Program-made: the position numbers and the translations under genes
Part shown: positions 21,708 to 32,278 of the stretch, in pieces
Layout: every line of letters starts with the position of its first letter
Numbering within the stretch: the stretch's first letter is position 1
Notes under the pieces: generated by a model
Told to the model about the DNA's origin: nothing
The model's input: only the letters and a program-made list of their open reading frames with translations
The model's database searches: none
Assembly: GCA_035772785.1 (NCBI GenBank)
Contig: JAOCPU010000031.1
Location: 1 to 64,000, forward strand
Length of the DNA stretch: 64,000 bases
Source of the DNA: Phlebiopsis flavidoalba
Taxonomy: Eukaryota > Basidiomycota > Agaricomycetes > Polyporales > Phanerochaetaceae
Direction: 5' to 3'

Positions 21708-24352
21708 CTAAACCCCATCAGAGCGCGCCGCCTCCCCGCAAAAAAAACTAGATAACAACTTTGCCTTGCGCAGGTGCTCGCGCATCACCATGTCGCGCAC
21801 TGCGGGCCCGTCAGTTGCGTGGCTACAAGAGGGGAGGGGACTGCACGTACCGCTCGCGAGGATCCCGCTGGTGGTTGATGCGTCCTGGGAGAGGTGAGAG
21901 GGGAAGGGGGGAGAGGAGGAGGGGCGTACGGTGACGGAGGTAAAGTACCCGTGGAACTTGCGCGGGAGCGGCGAGTGTTCGCGGTGTGTATGAAGCTGAA
22001 CTTGCTCCTGAAAAACTATCCTCCGCTCCCATTCAGCACCCACCCAACCAACAGAGGGGCGGAGGGATGAGGACGCTCACACTTTTGCGCGGCGTCGAGG
22101 TCGTTCGGCCGCTCGCCGAAGCTGCGGAGGTACCGCGCGAGCCGGACGCCCGCGCGCAGCTTCGCGTCGAGGATGTCGCACTTGTTCATGAACAGCACGA
22201 GCTCGACGCGCTCGAGCAGCTTGTTGCCGCACACGGCCTTCCACAGGAGCACCGAGTCCTCCTGCTCCGCATCAGCCACCACCAATAAGGGAGGGGGGGA
22301 GGGGCGGCTCACGAGGGCGGTTGACGCTCTTGTCCTCGACGAGCGTCTGGTCAAAGGCGGAGATGGGCGCGAGGAAGATGATCGCTGTGGGGGGTTAGGA
22401 GCGGGGGCTGGGGAGGCGAGGCGGACTGACCGTCCACTGCGCGCGGTCAGCGAGGGTCAGGAGGACGGTGGGGCGACTCACGACGTCGTCGAAGAAGGGC
22501 ACCCACGTCGCTGTGGTGCGGTTTTAGCGTGTGTCGCTGCGCGTCAGGGGGGCAACTTACTTAGTCGCTGCAGGTGGGAGTCGGCACGAGGGGAGAAAGA
22601 GGGTTAGAAGGGGAGGGGAGGGGGGGAGAAAGGCGCACCTGTGGGACCGCGAGCCCCGACTGTCTCAGCGATGATGCGCCATTCGGTGCCGCTCTCGAAA
22701 GCCGGCCTCCATCTCAAACTTGTACTCGCACACGCCGACCGTCTGGAGGCGCGCGCGGAACACGTCCTCTGCGCCCTTCTCAGCATTGTGATTGCTTGGG
22801 GTGGGTGTATGCGCACGTACCGTCCGAGGGGCAGTAGTGCAGCGACGCGATGCGGTCGAGGTCGTTCAGGAAGCTGCCGGGTGTCAGCCTGGCAAGGGAG
22901 GGAAGAGGGGGTGAGTTGAGCACGCACAACCCCGGCGACTCCTCGAGCCGCATCTTGCGTTCCGCAAACACATCCTTCACAAAACCGATCATTCCACAGC
23001 GCAATCATATCCTCGCGACACTGGCTGAGCGCAAGCTGACCTCTCATCCGCCTCCTCCTCCGCACTGCTAACCGACGATCCGCGCCCGATGGAGCATCCC
23101 GCCCTTCCACGTCGCGCCGGGCCTTACAAAAATCTCGCGGGTGGCCCACGACGCCGAGTGTGCGTCGCCCTCGCCCTCGCCGGGGGGGACGAGCGCGGCG
23201 ACGAGCAGAGGCTCTCGATGTGGCGCAGCGGCAGCAGGCGCATCGCGAGCGTCTCGAGCGCGTACGGCAGGCGCAGCGGCGCGGCGCCCTCGTCGTCCGA
23301 GAGTATCCTTCTCGCTCGACGCGGGCGAGTGCACGCGCGCGTCCGCGAGCGCGTCGAGGGATCGCGCGGAAATCGAGGCGCACGACGTTGACGCTGGATG
23401 ACGGCGCGCCAGAGCGCGCGCTCGGCCGCGAATGCGCTCGGCGTGTAGAGCCGTTGGAATTCTGTGGGGGGAGGCGTAGTCAGCGGGGTGCGGGGTGGGT
23501 CAGTGGGCGCCCGCCGCCGGGCTCGGGCTGCGGGGGTCCCAGCTGCATTCGGCACGAGGGAGACACTCACGTCGCAATGTCGGTCGATTTACCTATTTGT
23601 AATGTAAAAACGGTCGGCATCAGCAAAAAGAGAATACAGAGAGTGAAATAGGAGCACGAGGGGACAATCAGGGCTAGGGAAAAGTCCGGGCGGCCCCCGC
23701 GCGGGGGCGTCCAGGCCCGCAGGGCTTCTGCACAAGTTTGCCCGCTGTCAACGACCGTGTGTATGACGTCCGAGCACTCGCCCCGGGTGCCCGAGCTTTG
23801 ACCAGTCCCGTACCTGACCTCCCGCCGAGCTCGGGGACCGACTCGGGAGGACGGTTGGTCGCTCGACGGTGCCCTCGGGAGCGAGGGCCAGCGACTGTGT
23901 GTCTAGTTGTGCGCTGCTCTTGTTCGAGCAGCCGCCCCTCCGATATCGGAGGGCGGGCGCAGTGGGAGTTGTGCTTCTGGGTATGCAGCCTGCACGGCGC
24001 AGCGCCGTCCAAAACGAACGCAGCACACTCCGCTGCTCCCCAACAGCCCGCCCGCTGACGTGCTGTGCCCCCCGGGGGCGCAACTACCCCAGCAGGACAG
24101 ACAGAAAGCCCGCACTCACCGCTCTCGCTCTGGCAACCACCCGAGCAGCAGCAGCCTGACGATCTGCCGCTTCCCTGCGGAGGACGCGCTCCCGCCGGAT
24201 GTCCCTCGTCGATCCTCGGTGCTGATGCGCCGCGCCCCTCGGCCTCGCGCGCAGCGGACGCGAGCCGCACCCGTTTCTTCTCCTCCGCGCTCTCGTCGAG
24301 CGGCGGCCGCAGCGCCGCGTCGAGCGGGTCGGGCGGGTCGCGGGCCCGGCAT
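21708..24352 (-). CDS. Heterotrimeric G-protein alpha subunit (divergent basidiomycete type)
   Basis: This is a GTP-binding signalling subunit at the inner plasma membrane, coupling seven-TM receptors to effectors. From a likely start at 24352 comes DPLDAALRPPLDESAEEKKR, then RQIVRLLLLG and the P-loop QSESG|KST, split by a 527-nt intron (23593-24119). FQRLYTPSAFAAERALWRAV follows, then VNVVR, a helical-domain insert rich in acidic residues, and CREDMIALWNDRF. FLNDLDRIASLHYCPSD and the stretch AGFESGTEWRI precede a poorly preserved G3 region. AIIFLAPISAFDQTLVEDKS and the G4 motif LFMNKCDILDAKL (near 22190) are clear, with ARYLRSFGERPND after it. The end reads AVRDMVMREHLRKAKLL. The gene has many introns, very high GC and several frame breaks; its exact stop is uncertain. 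The long helical-domain insert fits the divergent Gα expansion of mushrooms. Confidence 0.87.
23571..23592 (-). other. 22-nt microexon carrying the Gα P-loop KST residues
   Basis: Lying between introns 23593-24119 and 23462-23570 (both GT..AG on the minus strand), this exon completes GQSESG with KST and joins to QFQRLYTP. As written it is one base too long for the frame; removing one inserted G restores T-T-L-R. Confidence 0.7.
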
Positions 24353-26696
24353 GGGCTGCTGCTGCTTGCAAGGGCTCCGGGGCGACGGCGGGGGTGTGGT
24401 GGGGCTGGTGGGGCTGGTGGTGAGGAGGTGAGGAGGTTGAGGAGGTGAGGATGGTGGGTGATGAGGGTGATGAGCGGGGGGGTGGGTGAGGTGGTGGGGG
24501 TTGGGTGGTGGGAGGAGAGCGCGGGCGCACGCAGCGAGCATGACGGGCGCGCGTGGGAGGGGCGGATGCGGGCGCGAAAATGTCGACAGCAATCGCGCAT
24601 CCCTCCGTCCCTCCCTCCTATCACTCCCCTCCATATCACACACAAAATCTTAATCTCAATCTCCAGATCCTCCATTTCCCTCTCACTCATAACGAACATT
24701 GTGGTCACAACGCCACCGCACAGCAGTGGGCTCTGACTCACAGCGAGCACGGGCGAGCAAGCGATAGAGTGTTCCCAACGGACGCCCTGATTCACCCCCA
24801 CCCCATCTCGCTGCGTGCCTTGCGTGCGAGGCCTTCGCGCTCGGAATGCCCACGGCCAATCTGCATCTGTGCCCTACTCCGGACAGGGGCTGCAGCGTGC
24901 CCCCCCCGGCGCATGAGAACATGCATGAGATTTGGCGCGTGAGCTCGTGAGAGGGGGAGCCTGGGCGTGTGCCTGGCTGCGATCCGCGACGGGCCTTCCT
25001 CGGTCCGCGGGGACTGCAGGCAGGGCACAAGAACTCTGGAACGTGGCCGTCTCGCCCGCCTGGGTTCTGACGCGCGCCATGGGTGTCGGGGCGTGTGCTC
25101 ATGTCTTGACGGTCGCTTGTATGCACGCCGTTGTCTCGGTCATTACAGACAGTCAGCATGGGTACTCTGGCTTCGCAAGTACGAGTATGTAAGCTAGGGT
25201 GTATGTACCCAGGGAGACGTGTGTATGTCCTTTCCGGTGTAGACACATTGCCCCTTGATCGTATCGATAAACATAACGTCAGTAACAACCGATCAGCGAA
25301 ACCGTGAGCGGCGTTATAGTCCGTGGCTAACGGGCCACGATGCACTAAACTCTGTGTTATCGTCCTCTACGGACTTCGAGCCCGCAGCCGAAATACTGCA
25401 CGAACGATGAGTGAACGGCGTGACGAGTTCATTGATACCAGTCCCCTCGCAAAGCGTAGATACACGCGGCACACCGCAAACAAACAAGCACGGTCCCCCT
25501 TCGTGTGCACTTGGGAGGGTGGGCTTCCAAAAGGCCCTGCACAAAGGCGCACAACGGGCGTGCCGGCGTCACCTGCGAGGATGCGCCGCGAGAGGACCAT
25601 TGTCGTCTGGGTTTGCCGTCGTCGGGATAAAGGGATCCGGGGACGCATTGAACGACCAGGGCGAGAAGCGAAGCGCGGAGCGCGTCGACGGGCACGGCGG
25701 CGCAAGTTGGGCAAGGCTAGGCGCGAGGAAAAGGGGGGAGAGAACAGGAAAATGCTCTGCAGTGTCGCAGGCCGCGGTTTTTGTTGGCCGGTCGCAGCAG
25801 CCTCTGCGATAGTGCGCTTCCGACAGGACTCGCCGCTTTGGTGCGTGGCGGCAAAAGACGTCTTTATAGAACCACGGGAATCTGGGAGCGTGTGCGAATC
25901 CTGTTGCCGCCGCACAGGGCCGTCGAACTCTCGAGTGGCCGCGATTTGGCGGAGGTCGTCGCGGGCTCGGGCACATGGCAAAGCAGTCCCGAGGGCGGGG
26001 AACGAGAGCGACAGGGCGGCGTCGATCGAGGACATCTAAGCCAGCTGGGCAGCGGCGAGGGCTTCTTTCCTATACCCGGCAGAGTGCCTGCGAGCGTTCC
26101 CATCCGGCAAGTGCTGGGTGAGTAGAGATGAAAAGGTACAAACCCGCCGCGCCTCAGCTGGGGCCGCCCCCCTTTAGTATACCGCTCATAAAAAAAAAAA
26201 AACAAAGGTGCACATGAAACGGATAAGAGCACGTCACTGTGACTGGCAGAAATCTTCCCACGATCAATGACGCAGACTGATAGTCCCGAGACTAATCCGA
26301 ATCCAGCTTTACGGCGACCCCTAGTGTCGACCGGTAAATCTCTAAAATCCTTTCGTATATTCACTCTAAACATATTGTATCGATCCTTTTCTCTGTGAGA
26401 TATTGCAAAATCGCGCCAATGAGACACGAAATCCGGTGAGAGATCCGGAAGACTTGCGCGTGAGGGAAGACAACCTCGGAGCGACAGTTGCTTGATCCCG
26501 AACGGCATCTGTCGCACACTCGCCGCCCCTCGGGACGACTGTCCTCCCCTCCTCCTGGCGTAGCACAAGCAGCAAGGAGTCGCTCATAAACGCATACGAC
26601 GGCCGAAGAGGAACGCATAATAAAACATTCTCTCGCGCAAGCCTTGAGCAATTTAAGTCGCGTGGCCCCAGTCAGTCTCTATTTGACCCCACCGGC
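24353..26696. other. GC-rich upstream region, no recognised gene
   Basis: Upstream of the Gα start the sequence is a pyrimidine/purine-skewed GC-rich stretch. Two long overlapping opposite ORFs (25323-26039 +, 238 codons; 25367-26035 -, 222 codons) are open. Their products are Arg/Ser/Ala-rich with no motif, as expected where GC-rich DNA lacks stop codons. A run of 12 A lies at about 26190. Confidence 0.4.
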
Positions 26697-26741
26697 ATGC
26701 TGACTCCGTACGTCGTCGTAGCTCAGGGGGGTAAGAGAGAT

Positions 26742-27093
26742 TGAGCTCGAGAACGTACTCGAGGCCGAGTCATGGAAAAGCCATTGTAAAAGGCAGCTCT
26801 CGCCGGGAGATATCCGCGTTGCGCTTGGCGCAGCACCAGAGCGCGAATGATAGAGTTGGCTCGCGAAGCTTCTCCTACCGGTCGAGACCGACCCCCGGCG
26901 ACAGTAGCAGGCCATACGTCACAGACCACCTTCCACCTCGACAGAACTTCTACTTGACGGGCGATCCGCCGATGAGATACTATGAGCAGTTGCGCACAGA
27001 TCGGCTCGTCGCCACAGAGAGAGACTATGTTAGAATAACAAGGGTCACCTGAACGAGATATACAGGGAGGAGCTCATCGAGCACCGAAGACGG
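26742..27093 (+). CDS. Exons of an unidentified protein
   Basis: Two coding-looking pieces lie close together on the + strand. The first reads ELENVLEAESWKSHCKRQLS then PGDIRVALGAAPERE (about 26742-26858). The second reads YLTGDPPMRYYEQLRTDRLV then ATERDYV, and one base out of frame continues NNKGHLNEIYREELIEHRRR up to a good donor GTGAGT at 27094. Both are charged, helical and not low-complexity, unlike their surroundings. I do not recognise the family. The start and downstream exons are unresolved. Confidence 0.35.
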
Positions 27094-27199
27094 GTGAGTC
27101 TCCTGTTCTCGTTGTTGCAAGATTAGAGGACCCATTCCTCGTCTCATCTATCCCCGTGTCCAACATGTACTCTGCGTCAATGGTAGGCTGGCCTCTCCG

Positions 27200-27841
27200 T
27201 TGACGATCTTATTGGTCTTGCCCCCACCATCCGTCAACGACCCATTGGCCCAGCCCCTCCATCGCAGGCCCTCCAAACCCAACCCTCCCCCATCCCATCT
27301 CCCAATTCCCCCACACGAACACTGCAACCGCCCGCGTGCCGATGACCACGCCCCGCGTCCTCGCAAATACACCGGCCGTCGCACGCCCCAGAGTCGCCCA
27401 GCCCACCCTCCCTGACGCCCCCCTCCTCAGGACCTCCTAGCATCCGCATCGATGCCCTCTCCCTGCCTCTTCTCCCCCCGCCGCCGGGCCCAGCACCGCC
27501 ACGAGCGACGACGAATCGCCCGGCTCGCCCCCACGCTGTCGGCCCCGCGACGCTTCCCGCGCGCGGCGATGGAGCTCACGTACCCGTCCGTCCCGCCGCC
27601 GTCTCCGTCGCGTTTTCGTCGTTCGGCGAGGCGCCGTCCCTCGGCAGCCCCCGCGCGCGCTCGCCGCGGGCTCGACACGATCAGCGAGCCCGTCGCGATC
27701 CCCGCGCAGGCCGCGAGCCCGACCGCTGCTGCGCCGCTAGCCGCGCCGCCCGTCGCTGAGACCCCGTGCTGTCCGTGCGGCGGCGCGCGAGTTTTGATCG
27801 GTCGCCGTGGACCATGGAGATGTCGGTGTGTCCAGGTGTAG
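27200..27841 (+). other. Pro/Arg-rich GC-rich open region
   Basis: Overlapping frames give Pro-, Arg- and Ala-rich low-complexity peptides, for example the 129-codon frame 27452-27841. This may be the disordered tail of the gene whose exons end at 27093, or just GC-rich DNA free of stops. No domain is visible. Confidence 0.25.
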
Positions 27842-28114
27842 CCCCGTCCATGCGCGGGAACATAGTCGCATGCAGAGTACGGAGAGCGGAGCAGTGTGAG
27901 GGTCGCGGAGACGGGGACGTTGGTGCCCAGCGAGCGCGGGAGAGAAATTGGGTGCAGCTGCGGGGTAGCAGAGAAGCCGTCTTTGCGGAAACACCAATCG
28001 CAGGTCTTTTGATTACATGGATAAATTGTCGCAGATTATGTTTGTTACGAGTGCCATTTCGTTCGCACATGGCAGAGGATTGTTTGGTACCCGGATTGTA
28101 CTGTACTCTACTGT

Positions 28115-28414
28115 TTGCCTAGTAAGCATTTGCTGCCGTTTCTTGTCGCTTTTGTTGCTTCGATACCCCTACGAAAATATTGGATAATTTCTATATTATT
28201 GTTGTTTTTTCGTCTTATGACACTAATTTTGAGCACTTTGCTGGCGGCGCAGGTGCCAAATCACGTACCCGATCAACGTGGCGCATCACCCGACCGGGGC
28301 GCATCAATCTCATCAATTGAGTTTTACATGCCTGGGTTGCAACCTGGGGCACTCTCATACATCTTTAAACATTACTTAGCTTACACCTCACTCCATGCCC
28401 GCGCCCAAAACTAA
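28115..28414 (+). other. 99-codon ORF with hydrophobic N-terminus
   Basis: The product starts MPSKHLLPFLVAFVASIP and has two hydrophobic stretches within the first 45 residues, followed by a polar tail. No homologue comes to mind. It lies upstream of the O-fucosyltransferase-like gene and might contribute its N-terminal membrane anchor, but I could not connect the frames. Confidence 0.2.
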
Positions 28415-28981
28415 AACGCATTCCAGTGCTTCCCATGCGACCCAGAGCCGGTCCGATCGAAAACCGCCCACGGCCGACACACGTCTCTAGGCCAAGACGG
28501 TTGTGATAAGTCACGACCCAGACCGCGGACCTCGGAATTACGTGGCGAGATAACTGTTGGTTGACCGGCAGCCGCCAGGGTTATCCCGATCGCCCGTCGG
28601 GGATCGCGACCGCGGCGGGACCGGGCGCGATATCGAGCGTCGTCGGACGCTGCTCTGTGCTCCGGGTTTGTCGCGGCGCCGTGGACTACGGCCCCCAGAT
28701 TAACTCCGATGCCCGCGGTCTGTGGGACAACGAGCGGGACGCCACCATCGACAGGCAGCGCGCTGGCGGCGCCAGAAGACCGGGGAGCACGCTACCGTGC
28801 CGCCACACTAGGGAAAGGCAGAGAAAGGGCCAGGAGCAAGCCGGGTGCGAGGACAGACCGGCCGAAGCCACCGACCTGTCTCCGGGCAAGTATCATACGG
28901 CGGATGCTTCGTCCCTTTCGAACTGACTCAGCATCCATTGTCTCTGATCCTCTTTACGCTCCCGGGGCCGTTGTGTAAAAA

Positions 28982-30529
28982 GTACTCTGTGGGTGCACGA
29001 GATACCATGTACACGGGCTGAGTCGTGATTTGCCTGTCCACCAGACGCTTACTATCAACGATGTGATTGATTTTCATCTGTTCTAGGTCTTGGTTGGGGG
29101 AACTACATGCAGGATCTACTGTTTAATGCGCAGCTTGCGTACAGCTCTGGTTAGAGCGTGAGTTGCCATCCAATCTTGATGTCCTGTCAATTGATCGCGC
29201 TGTAGGTTTGTCTTTGATAATATACTTGGAAACCGTGACGGCTCGGAATATACGGACTATAATGGAAAGCTCATACCCTTTTCACAGATACCCTTGTCAG
29301 CGCTCATAACGAGTACGTCTCCGACCGCACCCTTTCTGGTTTGATGTGCTGACTCTGGAAAGGCCCAATTAATGGAGGACCGTTCTTTGAAAACGATGCA
29401 AAATTACGTGCTATCCAGAAGGAATACTGGACAAAAATATCAGTCCAAAACCCAGTGGAAGTGTGCGCACGCCAGACGTCAAGAAACTATACGACAAGGA
29501 CGAAACCGAGCGCTCGCACCATCCTCGCGAGACATGGGTGGACGTGCTCAGCAAAAACACGACGAGCCATGCCTGCAAATCGACGGCTACACGGAACGAG
29601 TGTTCGACATGTAGTGCGTGCTTATTCACACGTCTCTCCGCCGTGCAAGGACACTGACGCGCCTCACGCCCGTGCGCAGTCCTCTACGGCCAAAAAGACC
29701 GCCTGCACGCTGCAGACATCTGGCCCATCCTCTCTCCGAATCGCCCATCGTCCAAGCTCTTCGGCTACTCGCCCCTCATCCACGCCGCCTTCGAAGCCAA
29801 CCGCGACCTCTTCACCTCGCTGCCCATCGCGGAACCATACTACCCGTGCTCCGCCCCCTCGACGTCCGCGACGTCGCCCATCACCACCGCGCTCGCGGCG
29901 CCCGCACCGCCGCGCGCTGCAGCGATCCCTACGTGCCGCTTCCCGGCCTGCTCGCGCTGCACCTGCGCCGCGGCGACTTTGCGCGGACCACTGCGCGCAC
30001 CTCGCGCGGTGGGGCGCGTCGTGGATGGGCTTCAATTCCTTCGCCTCGTTCCCGGACCAGTGGACGTCGCCCGCGGGCGGCGGGTGGGGCGAGACGACCG
30101 ACGCGAACATGGCGCTGTACATGCGCCGCTGCTTCCCCGACACGGCGCAGATCGTCGTCGCGCGCTCCGCGAGATCCGCGCGCACCCTGCGGCGCGTGGC
30201 GTGAAGGATGTGTATATCATGACGAATGGGGACCGCGCGTGGGTGAAGGAGCTCAAGGAGGCGTTGCGCGCGATGGGCGGATGGGATAGGATTGCGAGTT
30301 CGAGAGATATGACGATCACGAAGGAGCAGAAGGAGGTTGCGCAGCGGTGGATATGATGGTTGGCGAGAAGGCGCAGGTTGCTGGTCGGCAATGGGGTGCG
30401 TGCCCGTTTTTTTTCTTTTGTGCTTAGATCGTGCTGATGAGGCTGCTGTAGTGGTCGAGCATGACGTCGAACATTGTGATGATGCGCATGGCGAGAGGCC
30501 TCCCGCCCGCAAGCAACCGCTTCTGGTAA
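28982..30529 (+). CDS. GDP-fucose protein O-fucosyltransferase-like protein, 5' exon(s) unresolved
   Basis: This is a putative GT-B glycosyltransferase of the secretory pathway, using GDP-fucose. Exons read YLWVHE, then after an intron ending at 29086 LGWGNYMQDLLFNAQLAYSS. SEYTDYNGKLIPFSQIPLSA and PINGGPFFENDAKLRAIQKE follow, then VKKLYDKDETERSH and KDRLHAADIWPIL. FGYSPLIHAAFEANRDLFTS comes next. The nucleotide-sugar motif LPGLLALHLRRGDFA (near 29950) contains the family HxRxGD. After it come GFNSFASFPDQW, NMALYMRRCFPDTAQIV, VKDVYIMTNGDRAWVKELKE and GEKAQV. A last intron leads to SSMTSNIVMMRMARGLPPAS and the TAA at 30527-30529. Related basidiomycete proteins share the GWGN..MQ and N-[IV]-VM-RMA signatures. 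Frame breaks near 29150 and 30387 are single-base. A signal anchor was not located. Confidence 0.85.
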
Positions 30530-32278
30530 CGGGTATCTGCTTTGGTATTTACTGTGGGCTGTTTTACTATACTGCTTTCTGGCTTTGCTTTGTGCATAAT
30601 CTGCTTTTCACAGGTTTGAGACGACTTAGTCGAATACTTGGATTCACGTATAGACAAGTGTGCCAATTAGGCGTGTGCTTAATGAGTCTCGGACTATCAG
30701 TCTGCGTCATGGATTATGGAAAATTTTCTGACAGTGACGTGCTCTTCATGCGCTCATTTTAGGCGCATATATGGTGTAAAGAGATCGAATCGTCTTTGTC
30801 CCAAAGATGAAAATAGAGGAGGATACTGTATGCTTTCCAAATACACAATAGCTCATAAAAATGACGATTCATCTCTCAGCCAAGCATGACTCTGATTAAA
30901 CAGTTCAGAACACTCAGACTTTTTGCTAGTGATATTGATATTTTACTATAGTTAATGAAGCTGTCAGGGCCTGACTTTAGACCCTGGGCCCAGAGTACCT
31001 GCTAGTCGGCTCAAAAGCACGAGCCAGCTGCTTTGAAGTTCGAAATTCGGATAGCATGTACATGTAAGTGGTAACCTTGCAATGCATTAGTCTCCGTAGC
31101 TGACCCATATATAGTAGTTGATGACAGTCGGATCACTATCTAATATGCAATGCATTACAATTTACCAGTTGAGTTATGCGATTTTTTGTCCTTCGATGCC
31201 TGACACAGTACTCGGCGCATGAGCTTTCTCAATTTTTCCGATATGATGTAGACGGCTCATTCTTATCTGTTTCATTTGTATAACATCGTTGGCTATGGCC
31301 CTGGGAGTCCTGGGACAGAGTCTGGTTCTAGGCCCGAGCACGTGACGGCATTGGTCCCAACTCCCCGGCTCCCGACTCCCGATGCCTCCCGAACTCTCGA
31401 CAAGCAGAATTGTGCTCCGCGTCCACCGGCACCAAGTTCTCATTTGGCATGCAATGTCGGACTAGCTACACCGGATTTCTGATTTGGGCTTTGAAGGTGA
31501 GAATGACTAAGACTCGGTGTCTTATAAACCGGATATACGGCGTTGACACTATCAACCTCAAGCTACTATGTTCCCGTTCCGTCTGTGATGTTCAAAATAG
31601 TAGGTTTGGTGGCAGTCCTTTCCCACTTCACGCTGTTGAATATACGGTGATAGAAGCTTATACAATGTGTCCGTTGCCTAGCTCAGATATTCATGCGGGA
31701 TATCCACATGTGTGCACGATGATAAGTTATCACAAGATGTGACACATCGTAACCCACGGGTATGCTCAGGGGGGGGGTCTCGCTGATATTTTTGATGTAT
31801 GAAAGAAAGGGAGGCCACAGATTTTTATAGTTTTCTCGCATTTCGAGTCTTACGTACCCCTTTGCTAATTCTGAAAATGACATGGCAGTAACGGACGCGA
31901 CATCCAAACCTGCATAGTAGACTTACATGATGGTAGCCGTGGTTATCAAAACAAGTGCCGTTAGCACGGCGCTCCACGGCAACCAGACGCAACAAACAAT
32001 GGCTAAGTATACAGCCATCCACCCCGTAGGGTGTGTTTTTCGATTTAAAAACCTGCCACACAGCATCAGCGCTACAAGCCCAACCCGCGCATTACAAGTG
32101 CGGGGTGATGTACCAAAGATTCAGATCGAGACAAATTACGCTAAACCCAATGCAGCGTATATTATGGTTCTGGTTACACTAAACTTAACGTGGGCAGCCT
32201 GCACAGGCTTATCCACGTGTGTCCAAAACGACCTCCTAACTCTCTTATTCTCTCGCTGGTAGGATTGCACCGATGTCC
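30530..32278. other. AT-richer intergenic region
   Basis: No recognised gene. Sequence after the fucosyltransferase-like gene is AT-rich with stops in all frames. Small ORFs (31174-31443 -, 31410-31742 +) lack any motif. Confidence 0.45.

Noticed and set aside
23124..24801. The 375-codon minus-strand ORF 23674-24801 as an independent gene
   Set aside because: It runs through the Gα first exon and its long intron in a GC-rich, stop-poor stretch. Only short parts match Gα and the rest is low-complexity.
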